Assembly: GCA_039817415.1 (NCBI GenBank)
Contig: JBCBVV010000012.1
Location: 1-64,000 of the forward strand
From: JALEFZ01 sp039817415
Lineage (GTDB): Bacteria > Bacteroidota > Bacteroidia > J057
Direction of reading: 5' to 3'
Length of the DNA stretch: 64,000 bases
This document shows positions 35,873 through 45,309 of this stretch, in pieces. Made by a program: the position numbers and the translations under genes. The notes beneath the pieces are model-generated. The model did no database searches. It was not told the origin of the DNA and worked only from the letters and a program-made list of their open reading frames with translations. Position 1 is the stretch's first letter. Every line of letters starts with the position of its first letter.

Positions 35873-36832
35873 ATGGATAAATCTGCAAAAATATACATAG
35901 CTGGCCATCGTGGGATGGTCGGCTCTGCCCTTGTTAGAGAATTGCAAAATCAGGGATATAACAATCTCTTGATGCGTACCTCCAAAGAGCTGGATCTAAG
36001 AAATCAAGCAGCTGTGGCAGCTTTCTTCGAAGAGGAAAAGCCTGATTATGTGTTTCTTGCTGCGGCTAAAGTAGGTGGAATTGTAGCCAATAATACCTAT
36101 CGTGCTGAGTTTCTGTATGACAACTTGATGATTGAGACCAACATCATTCATCAAGCTTACAAGAATGATGTCAAGAAGCTTTTGTTTCTAGGATCATCAT
36201 GCATTTATCCTAAAATGGCTCCTCAGCCATTGAACGAGAATGCGCTGCTGACAGGCTTGCTTGAGCCTACCAACGAGCCATATGCCATCGCCAAGATTGC
36301 CGGCATTAAGTTGTGTGAAAATTATCGCAGGCAGTACGGATCCGATTTCATCTCTGCCATGCCAACAAATTTGTATGGTCCTAATGACAATTATGACCTA
36401 CAAAACTCTCATGTTTTGCCTGCCTTAATCAGGAAATTCCACGATGCCAAGGTGAATAACCTTCCATCGGTAGAATTATGGGGAGATGGTACCCCCATGC
36501 GTGAGTTTATGCATGCTGACGATTTGGCGCAAGCTTGTATCTATTTGATGGACCACTACAGTGATGAAGGTTTTGTCAATATCGGTACAGGAGTAGATGT
36601 TACCATTCGCGAGTTGGCTGAAACGATCATGGATGTGATAGGCTTCGAAGGAGAAATTACCTATGATACCTCCAAGCCGAAGGGAACACCTAGGAAATTG
36701 ATGGATGTGGACAAACTACATTCACTAGGATATAAGCATAAGATTGATCTGAGAGAGGGAATAGAGCTGGTCTACAAAGACTTTCTAGCAAATATCGATA
36801 GGTATATTGCTGGTAGACATGCAGTAGCTTAA
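35873..36832 (+). CDS. fcl: GDP-L-fucose synthase
   Basis: A 319-aa epimerase/reductase that completes GDP-L-fucose from the Gmd product. The start is the ATG at 35873 just after the gmd stop codon. AGHRGMVGSAL binds NADPH, AAKVGGIVANN and LGSSCIYPK are diagnostic for the family, and the catalytic Y-x3-K is in EPYAIAKIAG. Ends at a strong terminator. It could instead be annotated wcaG. Confidence 0.97.
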   Translation: MDKSAKIYIAGHRGMVGSALVRELQNQGYNNLLMRTSKELDLRNQAAVAAFFEEEKPDYVFLAAAKVGGIVANNTYRAEFLYDNLMIETNIIHQAYKNDVKKLLFLGSSCIYPKMAPQPLNENALLTGLLEPTNEPYAIAKIAGIKLCENYRRQYGSDFISAMPTNLYGPNDNYDLQNSHVLPALIRKFHDAKVNNLPSVELWGDGTPMREFMHADDLAQACIYLMDHYSDEGFVNIGTGVDVTIRELAETIMDVIGFEGEITYDTSKPKGTPRKLMDVDKLHSLGYKHKIDLREGIELVYKDFLANIDRYIAGRHAVA

Positions 36833-36842
36833 GATCGATTTT

Positions 36843-36886
36843 AAAAAAATCAAGGCAGCAGGAATTATCTTGCTGCCTTTTTTTAT
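36843..36886. terminator. Bidirectional terminator after fcl
   Basis: AAGGCAGCA/TGCTGCCTT, a 9-bp stem with a 10-nt loop, has an A-run before it and a T-run after it, so it can serve both fcl and the convergent small membrane protein gene. Confidence 0.85.
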
Positions 36887-36890
36887 GCTT

Positions 36891-37214
36891 TTAATCCAGG
36901 TATTTAGGTTTTTCTAAAATAGCGTCTACGATGTAGGCTCTTCTGATATCAGCTTTAGATTTGAATGGCCTGGGCCGTTTTTTCTTATTCTCCTCTAGCC
37001 CTTCATACAATTCATCAATAAAGGAAGCGGCATTATTGTCAACCTTTGATCCAGGTAGAAATGCCTCGGAGTGATCCTTAGGGGGTTCTTTTTTAGGCAA
37101 TGTCTGAACATTAGCCGTGGTTTGATTAGGAACGATGTATTTATTCCGAAGGTAAATGATGTACAGAATCAAGCCTAAGATACTGATACTGAGAACGAAG
37201 ATGGTAATGGGCAT
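36891..37214 (-). CDS. Small membrane protein of unknown function
   Basis: A 107-aa protein starting MPITIFVLSISILGLILYIIY, one N-terminal membrane helix, followed by a hydrophilic, Lys/Pro-rich cytoplasmic tail (KKRPRPFKSKADIRRAYIVDAILEKPKYLD). The ATG at 37214 is preferred; an ATG at 37361 would put the frame inside the smc coding start. The tail has the look of a small conserved Bacteroidota protein, perhaps a scaffold, but I recognise no family. Divergent from smc, which starts about 140 bp away. Confidence 0.72.
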   Translation of the reverse strand: MPITIFVLSISILGLILYIIYLRNKYIVPNQTTANVQTLPKKEPPKDHSEAFLPGSKVDNNAASFIDELYEGLEENKKKRPRPFKSKADIRRAYIVDAILEKPKYLD

Positions 37215-37355
37215 AACTCTGTGGAAAAGTTGGGTATAAACTAAAAGGATTATACATGAAATTAGATTTTGCGTTATTTCCCTCCAAATATTTTTTTCCT
37301 CAAAAAGACGCACACCAGGGAAATTTCGCTTGATTTTGGTAGATATCGTCTGACA

Positions 37356-40300
37356 ATGCAACTCACTCGACTGGATTTATTTGGTTTCAAAAGCTTTGCC
37401 AACAGGGAAACGCTTATTTTCGATGATGGGATTACGGGAATTGTAGGTCCCAATGGATGTGGAAAATCCAATATCGTCGATGCCGTCAGATGGGTATTGG
37501 GGGAGCAGAGAAGTAAAAACCTTCGTTCCGATAAAATGGAATCGGTCATCTTCAATGGAACCAAATCCAAGCGTAAAGCCAATTTTGCAGAGGTCTCTCT
37601 TACCTTTGAAAATACCAAGAACCTCCTTCCCACCGAATATTCTACCGTAAAGATTACCCGGAAACTGTATAGATCAGGAGATTCTGAATACCTAATCAAT
37701 GGTGTCACCTGTCGTTTGAAAGATATCCAAAATCTGTTCATGGACACAGGGGTCAGCTCGAATTCCTATGCCATCATCGAATTGGGGATGGTAGATGAAA
37801 TCCTGACCAACAAAAACAATGAACGTCGTAAATTCTTCGAAGAGGCTGCAGGTATTTCAAAATACAAAATCAGGAAGAAACAGACCCTCAAACGCCTAAA
37901 GGATACAGATGATGACTTAGAACGAGTAGAAGATCTCTTGTATGAGATAGAAAAGAACCTTAAGTCTCTTGAAAAGCAGGCAAGACGGACCAGAAGGTAT
38001 TTTGATCTTAAGGAGCACTATAGACACGTTTCCTCTCAATATGCCTTTCTTAATATGGGAGACATCAAGGAGAGGCAAAATCAGTTGAAAATCCTCGAAG
38101 AGAATATAGCAGATGAGATCCTACAGGTACAAGCTGGATTGTCCTTGCACGAGGCGCGGGTTCAGGATTTGAGAAAAGAGTTATTAGACAATGAAAAATA
38201 TTTGTCAGATGCGCAGGCAGAACTGAACAAGCACTTGACGAAAATCCGTTCAATCGAGACAGAAAAATCGATCAAGACAGAACGACTGAAATATCTTCAA
38301 CAGCGTGAAATCGCTATTCGCAATCAAATTGAAAACGAAAAAGGACAAGCCGCCCAAAACCAATCAGCCCTCTTTCAACTGAGAGAAACGGAAATGAGAC
38401 AGCAGGGAGAGGCAGAAGGGCATCGAAGCATAGTAGATGAGTTAAAATCAAAACTAGAGCAACTCAAGAAGCGTGCAGAGGAAGAAACGACCTTGACCAA
38501 CAGCCTCTATCAGCAAAATCAGGCTGCAAATCAAGAAGTGCAAGACCTCATCCGTGATCAGGAAATCAAACAGGTGAAAATACAATCCCTTGAGTCAGAG
38601 CTTAGAAGAGCACTGGAAGACAGAAGCAGAAGGGAAACAGATTTGGATGCCTTTAGTGGAAAATCCCAAGACCTATTAACTACCGTTTCCTCGCTAGAAA
38701 AACAGGTTGAAGAGCTAATTGAAAAGAGGGATACCCATCAAGCCGCCATTCGAAGTACAGAAGAATCTCTTGCAAGTCTGAAGGATAAAGTCTACAAAAC
38801 CAACCGTTTGATAGACGCCAAACAAAATGAGTTCAACCTGACCAAAAGCCTGGTAGAAAACCTGGAGGGCTTTCCCGCTTCTGTCAAATTTCTGAAGAAG
38901 AATGCCAAGTGGATTAAGGACTCCCCTTTGCTATCAGATGTTTTTGCGGTACCAGAGGATTATAAGGTTGCCCTTGAAAACTACCTCGACTCCTTCTTGA
39001 GTTATTATGTAGTGCCTAGTAGAAAAGATGCTGTCCTATCTGTTCATCTGTTAGCAGACGCTGCCAAGGGAAGGGCCAATTTCTTTATTCTGGATGAGTT
39101 AGATAGCTATAAACAGACCAATCCTCTCATCTTTACTCAGGCTACCTCTGCCTTAGATGTGATTGAGTTTGCTCCTGAGTATCGCAAATTGGCAGCTTAC
39201 TTATTGGACAAGGTGTATATCGTAAATGGAGAAGATGAGTTTCCTGAGGATATTCCTGAAGGAACGATATTTCTATCCAAGGCTGGTAACATCTCACGGC
39301 GTCGCTTTATGATGAGTGGAGGTTCCCTAGGCTTATTTGAAGGGAAAAGATTGGGAAGAGCCAAGAACCTTGAGAAATTAGACAAGGAGATCAATAAGCT
39401 CCAAAAGCAACTGTCTGGTGAAAAAGGGGAGTTGGACTCGGTTCAAAAGAAGTTGGAAAGCCTTAAAAAAGAGGATGTTACAGTTGGGCTGGATCAGGCA
39501 AGGAAACTGCTGTCAGAAAAGCAGAGAGACCTTTCTGTCCTTCAATCCAGAGAAAAGGAGTATAGAGAATTTTTGGAAAGGGTAGGAGCACGCTCAGAAT
39601 CTTTAGAAGAGGAGCTGAATAACATCCGTGAAAGCATTGAAACCCTTAGTCCACAAATTGCCATCAAACGAGAAGAAGCCCTTCAACTTAGCAGTCGTGA
39701 AGCCCAACAGCGCGCGACTATGCAGGAAACAAATGAAGAGGTCGAACAGGCTAACTCCGCCTTTAATGAGGCCAATATTCAATTCATTCATTTAGAAAAC
39801 CAACTTCAAAATACTGTTCAACAGATCGAACAGCGGGAAGCGAATATAGAGCGATTCTCTAGCAATGATCAGCAATTCAAGGGTGAGTTAGATCAGGTGG
39901 AAAAAGACATACAGGAATTGATTTCATCCAATCTGCAGGACGACGAGTCTATTGTCCGTCTCTACAACGAAAGAAAGGACAAGGAAGAGCGTGTAGGCAA
40001 ATGGGAGGAATCCGTTGGGATGACCAAAAATTCTATTTTCCAGGTGGAGAAAAATTCCTCAGGAGACAGAAAGAAAAGGGAAGATCTTTTGACCCGACAA
40101 GGGAGTTTAAAAGAGCAAGCGACAGAGGTAAGAATTGAGCTCAATAGCCTGCAGGAAAGAATGTCCGTGGAGTTCCAGATCAATGTAAAAGATCTCAATC
40201 AGGAACAACTATTTGACAAAGAATTGGGTTCCTACGACTTGGAGAAAATGGAGGCGGATGTCCTAAACATGCGCAACAAGATCCAGAATTTCGGGGAAAT

Positions 40301-40901
40301 CAATCCTATGGCTGTGGAAGCCTATCAGGAAATCAAAGAAAGGCATGATTTCATCTCCACCCAGAAGAATGACCTCCTCGATGCCAAAGCTTCCCTTTTG
40401 GATACAATTCAAGAAATAGATGATACCGCCAAGGAGAAATTCATGGAAACCTTCCATAGGGTCCGCGAAAACTTCATCAAGGTCTTTAAATCTCTGTTTT
40501 ACGAGGAGGATAATTGTGATTTGATCCTGACAGATGCAGAAAATCCCTTAGAATCCGAGATCAACATCATTGCTAGACCTAAGGGAAAACGGCCGTTGAC
40601 CATCAAACAGCTATCCGGTGGGGAGAAAACCCTTACCGCAGTTGCCTTACTGTTTTCCATTTATCTAATCAAACCAGCACCCTTCTGTATTTTTGATGAG
40701 GTCGATGCCCCACTAGATGATGCCAACATTGACAAGTTCAACAACATCATCAAGAAGTTTTCAGCTGATTCTCAGTTTATCATCGTTACCCACAACAAAA
40801 GGACGATGGTTTCTACCTCAGTTCTCTATGGGGTAACTATGATGAATACAGGTGTATCATCTGTGGTGCCCACCAATTTAGAGAACTTGAACTTGAACTA
40901 G
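37356..40901 (+). CDS. smc: Chromosome segregation ATPase SMC
   Basis: An 1181-aa SMC protein: N-terminal ATPase half with GPNGCGKS, long coiled coils, a hinge (about residues 490-640), a second coiled coil, and the C-terminal half with signature LSGGEKTLTAVALLF and Walker B FCIFDEVDAPLDDAN. The start MQLTRLDLFGFKSFAN is at the ATG 37356; an upstream in-frame ATG (37269) is not supported by the family. Acts with ScpA/ScpB (not in this window) to condense and resolve newly replicated DNA. Confidence 0.97.
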   Translation: MQLTRLDLFGFKSFANRETLIFDDGITGIVGPNGCGKSNIVDAVRWVLGEQRSKNLRSDKMESVIFNGTKSKRKANFAEVSLTFENTKNLLPTEYSTVKITRKLYRSGDSEYLINGVTCRLKDIQNLFMDTGVSSNSYAIIELGMVDEILTNKNNERRKFFEEAAGISKYKIRKKQTLKRLKDTDDDLERVEDLLYEIEKNLKSLEKQARRTRRYFDLKEHYRHVSSQYAFLNMGDIKERQNQLKILEENIADEILQVQAGLSLHEARVQDLRKELLDNEKYLSDAQAELNKHLTKIRSIETEKSIKTERLKYLQQREIAIRNQIENEKGQAAQNQSALFQLRETEMRQQGEAEGHRSIVDELKSKLEQLKKRAEEETTLTNSLYQQNQAANQEVQDLIRDQEIKQVKIQSLESELRRALEDRSRRETDLDAFSGKSQDLLTTVSSLEKQVEELIEKRDTHQAAIRSTEESLASLKDKVYKTNRLIDAKQNEFNLTKSLVENLEGFPASVKFLKKNAKWIKDSPLLSDVFAVPEDYKVALENYLDSFLSYYVVPSRKDAVLSVHLLADAAKGRANFFILDELDSYKQTNPLIFTQATSALDVIEFAPEYRKLAAYLLDKVYIVNGEDEFPEDIPEGTIFLSKAGNISRRRFMMSGGSLGLFEGKRLGRAKNLEKLDKEINKLQKQLSGEKGELDSVQKKLESLKKEDVTVGLDQARKLLSEKQRDLSVLQSREKEYREFLERVGARSESLEEELNNIRESIETLSPQIAIKREEALQLSSREAQQRATMQETNEEVEQANSAFNEANIQFIHLENQLQNTVQQIEQREANIERFSSNDQQFKGELDQVEKDIQELISSNLQDDESIVRLYNERKDKEERVGKWEESVGMTKNSIFQVEKNSSGDRKKREDLLTRQGSLKEQATEVRIELNSLQERMSVEFQINVKDLNQEQLFDKELGSYDLEKMEADVLNMRNKIQNFGEINPMAVEAYQEIKERHDFISTQKNDLLDAKASLLDTIQEIDDTAKEKFMETFHRVRENFIKVFKSLFYEEDNCDLILTDAENPLESEINIIARPKGKRPLTIKQLSGGEKTLTAVALLFSIYLIKPAPFCIFDEVDAPLDDANIDKFNNIIKKFSADSQFIIVTHNKRTMVSTSVLYGVTMMNTGVSSVVPTNLENLNLN

Positions 40902-40923
40902 GATTAATTCTGTATCTTCTTCT

Positions 40924-41418
40924 ATGATGGGTGAAGATGAAACATGGATTAGCCATACATTCAAATTGGCGCTTGAATCAGCCAAGGAAGGATTTGACCC
41001 TTTCGGAGCTATTTTGGTCAAAGAGGGAATGCAGAAAGCTTCCTCCAAAGACAAATGCATCCTTTATTCAGATCCTACCGCCCATGCAGAATTGATCCTC
41101 ATCAGTGAGTATTGTCGCGAACACCAACTCATGAGCCTGGAAGGATACACCTTATACACAAATGTAGAACCTTGTTTCATGTGCAGTGGAGCGATTCATT
41201 GGGCAAAGATTGATAGAGTCGTTTTTTCCGTTTCCCAGCAAGACCTCAAAACTGTCAGCAAGGGAAATCCCAAACCCACTTGTGAGAAATTGTTGAATTT
41301 AGGTGGGAGAAAGGTTGAGGTCGTTTCTGGGGTCTTAAGAGAAGAAGGATTGAAATTACTAAGGGCTTTTCCCTTTCGCTCAAAAAAGGAAAGACATCAG
41401 GAATATTGGAAAAAATGA
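40924..41418 (+). CDS. Nucleoside deaminase (cytidine/guanine deaminase superfamily)
   Basis: A 164-aa zinc deaminase. HAE (zinc ligand and catalytic Glu) and PCFMC (two Cys ligands) are in their family places; AKEGFDPFGAILVK matches the N-terminal block of guanine deaminase/TadA-like enzymes. Whether it acts on tRNA adenosine, guanine or another base is not decidable here. Two adjacent ATGs (40924, 40927) are possible starts. It follows smc by about 20 bp. Confidence 0.85.
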   Translation: MMGEDETWISHTFKLALESAKEGFDPFGAILVKEGMQKASSKDKCILYSDPTAHAELILISEYCREHQLMSLEGYTLYTNVEPCFMCSGAIHWAKIDRVVFSVSQQDLKTVSKGNPKPTCEKLLNLGGRKVEVVSGVLREEGLKLLRAFPFRSKKERHQEYWKK

Positions 41419-41491
41419 AATTTGAAAATACTTTCTCATAAGTATTGACTGTCATGAGAATTCCCCGACTTATACCCTAAACTGACATTCT

Positions 41492-41974
41492 ATGGAATCT
41501 ATCAAATTAAAAAGAATTGGCCTTTCAGCTTTGCTTTTCCTCATTGGGCACTTTGTGTGGGGCCAATCTGCTCAACTTCTACAACCCTATGATGGGATCT
41601 GGCAAGCCAAAGGCATCCGAGGTTTCTCTTACATTAAGATTGAAAACAAGGTAGTTAACCGAAATCAAGTCTGGGTAACCTTTGGAAGAACCAAAGACAA
41701 TGGTAATATCGTCATCTACAAAAAGGTCAAGGCAGAGATTGGACTGTACTTCTTGAGTGCCAAGTTCACCTACAAGTCCCATAAATATGCTGTGAAACTA
41801 AAACGAACGGCCAGGCGGTCATCTTTATTGGTAGAGGAGGAGAAGTCTAGGTTATCTGGTGAGGGAACAACCATCAAAAAGACATATAAACTCAAGCCTA
41901 AAAAGCAGGCTGAGATGGGTGGATTGTCCATAGAGAGCCCTCCAGGAGCCATTCCAAAACCCAAAAATGATTGA
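41492..41974 (+). CDS. Exported protein of unknown function
   Basis: The 160-aa protein has a signal peptide (GLSALLFLIGHFVWGQ) and a basic, Lys/Arg-rich mature part with no recognised domain. Its stop codon is immediately followed by copy B of the repeated hairpin element. Confidence 0.65.
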   Translation: MESIKLKRIGLSALLFLIGHFVWGQSAQLLQPYDGIWQAKGIRGFSYIKIENKVVNRNQVWVTFGRTKDNGNIVIYKKVKAEIGLYFLSAKFTYKSHKYAVKLKRTARRSSLLVEEEKSRLSGEGTTIKKTYKLKPKKQAEMGGLSIESPPGAIPKPKND

Positions 41975-42055
41975 CAGGCAAACTCAGGTTCTTGAGAGAC
42001 ACTGTCCACAAGCAGTATAAATCTTAAACAGTCTCTAAGAGCCTTTGTTTGTAGG
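41974..42055. repeat. Hairpin-forming repeated element, copy B
   Basis: Homologous to 20173-20242, in the same plus-strand orientation. It folds as CAAAC-tc-AGGTTCTT-g-AGAGAC ... GTCTCT-AAGAGCCT-tt-GTTTG, about 19 bp with one G-U pair, plus an inner ACTG/CAGT hairpin. The extra CAAAC on its left and extra GTTTG on its right, relative to copy A, pair with each other. It begins at the stop codon of the exported-protein gene. Confidence 0.7.
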
Positions 42056-42120
42056 GGAAAGTGTGCTTCGTAAATCAAGGGCCTTTTCCTTAATTCAGTA
42101 AAAGATCTAACCACCTCTCC

Positions 42121-42837
42121 ATGTCTTTTCTTAAAGCCGAATGGCGCAAGCTCGCATTAGCAAATTATGCCATTGATCCTAAAATCCTTGAGCCTTATGT
42201 CCCGGCTAGAACGGAATTAGACATTTGGAATGGGAACTGTTATGTAAGTCTGGTAGGTTTCATGTTCAAAAATGTAAAGCTATTGGGGCTCAAAATTCCC
42301 TTTCATGTCAATTTTGAAGAAGTAAACCTACGATTCTATGTGCGGCATTTTGATGGAAAGGAGTGGAAAAGGGGGGTAACATTTGTTAGTGAAATTGTTC
42401 CTAAACCCGCTATATCTATCGTAGCCAATACCATCTACAAGGAGCATTATTCTACCATGCCCATGCGACACAAATGGGATATAAACCAAGACCGTCAATT
42501 CATCGAATACCAATGGAAATTCAAGGGCAACTGGCAAAACTTTGACCTGACCACTGGTACGGAAGGACATGATCTCGTTGAGGGCTCAGAGGAAGAGTTT
42601 ATCACAGAACACTATTGGGGATATTCTCCACACCCCTCTGGTAAAACCGTTGAGTATCAGGTTACCCATCCAAGATGGCAAACCTATGAGGTGAAAGATT
42701 TTAACATTTACGCAGATTTTGGGGGGCTATATGGGAAGGAATTTGCCTTTTTGGCGAATAGCCAGCCTACTTCTGTTATGCTGGCAGAGGGCTCTCAAAT
42801 TACTGTGGAAAGCCGGAATATTTTATCGAAATTATAG
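42121..42837 (+). CDS. DUF2071 (YqjF-like) protein
   Basis: A 238-aa cytoplasmic protein of a widespread family of unknown function. MSFLKAEWRKLALANYAIDP, LEPYVPARTELDIWNGNCYVSLVGFMF and NFEEVNLRFYVRH are the family's first conserved blocks. No catalytic residues are known. It stands alone, with a 146-bp gap before it that holds repeat copy B. Confidence 0.88.
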   Translation: MSFLKAEWRKLALANYAIDPKILEPYVPARTELDIWNGNCYVSLVGFMFKNVKLLGLKIPFHVNFEEVNLRFYVRHFDGKEWKRGVTFVSEIVPKPAISIVANTIYKEHYSTMPMRHKWDINQDRQFIEYQWKFKGNWQNFDLTTGTEGHDLVEGSEEEFITEHYWGYSPHPSGKTVEYQVTHPRWQTYEVKDFNIYADFGGLYGKEFAFLANSQPTSVMLAEGSQITVESRNILSKL

Positions 42838-43074
42838 GAGGTCTGACCATAAGTTTTCTAGGTAAATATTGTCTCGCCTAGGAAAGTGACTTGTATATAC
42901 ATTATTAATCCTAAAATTGTAATGAACAGCCACTTTTTGCGTTTAAATTTTTGACAAGGCCTGAAAAACTCGTGACTATCAGGGATTTTGCAAGAATTTT
43001 CTCATAAAAACTGTTGTTTTTTCTGCTAATAGTGTTTAACTATCAAATATCATTCACTGTAAACGTTTGTATTC

Positions 43075-43416
43075 ATGAACAAATTTGAAGAAGCCCTCGA
43101 ATCTTACAAAAAGGAGATGGACAAACTAGGTATGAAAGGTTATGATGCCGATCTACTAGAAAAGGTAACACGCGCACTTGGTCCATCGATCTACAACAAA
43201 GACTCTTCCGCCGTATCTTGTTCTGATAAGTCTGAGACAGACAGAGTTAAGACAAACTTTTTGATCAAAAAATTAGGACTTAGCGATGGTCCTGAATTGG
43301 ATGCGGCTATCAAGGAAGTTTGTGAGATGATGGGAACGAAAAACCCAAGAAAACTACGCGCAATCTTCTACTACCAGCTTGTGAAAAAATTCAAGAAGGA
43401 AAGCGTTTACGCTTAA
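43075..43416 (+). CDS. DUF2853-family small protein
   Basis: The 113-aa protein fits the DUF2853 pattern: YKKEMDKLGMKGYDADLLEKVTRALGPSIYNKDSSAVSCSDKSE, then FLIKKLGLSD and KNPRKLRAIFYYQLVKKF. The fold is a small helical bundle; no function is established. It has a 237-bp upstream gap and a strong terminator, so it is a single-gene unit. Confidence 0.88.
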   Translation: MNKFEEALESYKKEMDKLGMKGYDADLLEKVTRALGPSIYNKDSSAVSCSDKSETDRVKTNFLIKKLGLSDGPELDAAIKEVCEMMGTKNPRKLRAIFYYQLVKKFKKESVYA

Positions 43417-43439
43417 TTGAACCTTCTAGCCACGCCCAA

Positions 43440-43474
43440 AAAATTAAGCCATCCTACTCAGGATGGCTTTTTCT
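43440..43474. terminator. Bidirectional terminator after the DUF2853 gene
   Basis: AAGCCATCCT/AGGATGGCTT, a 10-bp perfect stem with a 4-nt loop, has TTTTT on the plus side and AAAAAATTAA on the other. It abuts the stop codon of the minus-strand permease gene. Confidence 0.88.
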
Positions 43475-44558
43475 ATTCCTTCTGCCAGCCATTCCATTTG
43501 TAGTATTCTTCCCAGAAAATCCAATAGCTAAATAGGATACATCCGATTCCCCATATGCCTAAAGGAAGCCCAAAAAGCATCAACATGAAGCCCACCATGA
43601 ATAGTCCTATGACATAATTTAAGTAAGTAGATAGCTCCATGGGACGATAATGCAACATGGCAACAGCCAGCAAGCCCACTCCTATATGTGCAAGCAATAT
43701 TTCTCCTCCGATGATAAACGTTCCGCCAGAGAGAATCCATATCCAGCCATCACCCAAACCTATCACCATGCAGGAAAGCAGGTAATTCAACCACCTTTCT
43801 GATCTTGGGATGGGGAGGTTGCGAAGAATAAATTGCTCCTTCTCCTCTGCCTGCCTCAATCGATAGTATAAAATTCCTTGTAATGCTGTAATTGCCCACA
43901 AGCATAGATAAATTGCCTTGAGTACCCAGCCATTCTGAAGACCAATGGCAAACACAAGAATCCAAGAAATACCTTTGATGAGGAGTACAAGCCGAGCATA
44001 ATGATGCCATGTACTCATGAGGCTTAAGTAGCTTAAGCTTCTTTGAAATTGCTTCTCTAGCCATGTTTGCCAGTTTTGGGTAATGGCGTATTCTCTAGGG
44101 TTCTTGAGGTGGAAAAGAGTCAATCCAAATGCTAGCCATATGCTTAGGATACAGCCTATCCCCAACGGAATCCACTGAAGGCCCCTTAGGTAGATAGAAT
44201 AGCCCGCCAAATAGAGTGTATAGAGCCACACAGGAGCGAAAATTGTCCATAATTGTTTGCCAACGACGAGGAATAGTTCCTTCCTTTCCAGGCAAATCAA
44301 CTGATACAGAAAGGCATGTTTTGCCTCATGGATAATCGCGATACTGTCTCTAAGCCCCTTTATGTAATACAGAAGTAAGGCACCCATGACCCCTCCCAAA
44401 AAAGCGGGAGAAGCCAGCATAGGTTCCAGCAGATAAGGACTGAATAACAGATAGGGAGGTTTCACGATGAAGGCAAATAGCCCTATGAAAAAGAGGAAGA
44501 AGAGATAATTTTTTCGGTAAAACCCTTGTCCCCATACCAGATCGACAGCTTTAGTCAT
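43473..44558 (-). CDS. ABC-transporter-like membrane protein (permease)
   Basis: A 361-aa polytopic protein with about ten hydrophobic segments and no signal peptide. It overlaps by 8 bp the ATP-binding gene upstream on the same strand, so it is most likely the membrane half of an ABC exporter. The ATG at 44558 (MTKAVDLVWGQGF) is preferred to the TTG at 44567. The substrate cannot be inferred; I do not recognise the subfamily. Confidence 0.75.
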   Translation of the reverse strand: MTKAVDLVWGQGFYRKNYLFFLFFIGLFAFIVKPPYLLFSPYLLEPMLASPAFLGGVMGALLLYYIKGLRDSIAIIHEAKHAFLYQLICLERKELFLVVGKQLWTIFAPVWLYTLYLAGYSIYLRGLQWIPLGIGCILSIWLAFGLTLFHLKNPREYAITQNWQTWLEKQFQRSLSYLSLMSTWHHYARLVLLIKGISWILVFAIGLQNGWVLKAIYLCLWAITALQGILYYRLRQAEEKEQFILRNLPIPRSERWLNYLLSCMVIGLGDGWIWILSGGTFIIGGEILLAHIGVGLLAVAMLHYRPMELSTYLNYVIGLFMVGFMLMLFGLPLGIWGIGCILFSYWIFWEEYYKWNGWQKE

Positions 44559-45189
44559 GTTTGGCAAAAAGTTGATGGTCAGAAATTTTCCAACTGTAAT
44601 CCACAGTAAGATCCGAAAGGGTTGAGGCTACATGGGTAGCTAAGATAAAGCTACAACCTTCGGCACGCCTTTCTTGAACAAGGCTTTTCAGGCCTGCTTT
44701 TGCAGCTTGATCGAGTGTAGCAAAAGGCTCGTCCAAAAGAATGAGGGAAGGTTTACCAAGAAATGACAGAAGGATGCCCAACTTCTTATTCATGCCTGAG
44801 GAATAGGTAGAAATTTTTTGATCTGCGTAAGTAATGCCCAGACGTGCTTGAAGCTCTTGTATCTGTTCCTGAGGAGCCTTCTTGAGCTTAGCAAAAAGCT
44901 GGATCATATAATTCCCTGACAGGTAGGGAGGAAATTCTGGTTCGGCTTCACAGAGACTGACAGCCAATCGATGGGCTTTATGATCCTTATTAAGCTGAAT
45001 ATGCCCATTTAGTTTGATTTGGCCTTTGAAAGGGATCATTCCAGCCAGAATTTTCAACAAGGTTGACTTTCCAGACCCATTTGGCCCTTCTAGCAGGTGT
45101 ATGCCCTCGGATAAATGAAGGGAGGGCTGATCTAGGATTAAATTGCGACCGTATTTTTTGGTTAATCCATTGATTTCGATCATGGGCAT
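44551..45189 (-). CDS. ABC transporter ATP-binding protein
   Basis: A 212-aa ATPase with Walker A GPNGSGKS, a shortened signature YSSGMNKK instead of LSGGQ, Walker B LILLDEPFATLD and the H-loop LATHVAS. This is the compact CcmA/export type. Possible starts are the ATG at 45189 (MPMIEING) or 45183. It is co-transcribed with the overlapping membrane protein gene. Confidence 0.9.
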   Translation of the reverse strand: MPMIEINGLTKKYGRNLILDQPSLHLSEGIHLLEGPNGSGKSTLLKILAGMIPFKGQIKLNGHIQLNKDHKAHRLAVSLCEAEPEFPPYLSGNYMIQLFAKLKKAPQEQIQELQARLGITYADQKISTYSSGMNKKLGILLSFLGKPSLILLDEPFATLDQAAKAGLKSLVQERRAEGCSFILATHVASTLSDLTVDYSWKISDHQLFAKHD

Positions 45190-45239
45190 GAAGCTTTTTT
45201 TGTATCAGTCGTTTCCTCAAGCTACTTCTTACAGCAGTA

Positions 45240-45267
45240 CAAAAAAAAGCACGCCAATTGGCGTGCC
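45240..45267 (-). terminator. Intrinsic terminator after the SPOR gene
   Basis: GCACGCC-AATT-GGCGTGC forms a 7-bp perfect stem followed on the minus strand by a run of eight T. It lies about 43 bp after the stop codon at 45310. Confidence 0.88.
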
Positions 45268-45309
45268 CACGATTGCTCATGGTTGTGCTGAGCAAATATT
45301 TTAGTGCAA

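Noticed and set aside
37269..37355. Upstream start of smc
   Set aside because: The extra residues are not typical of SMC; MQLTRLDLFGFKSF at 37356 is.
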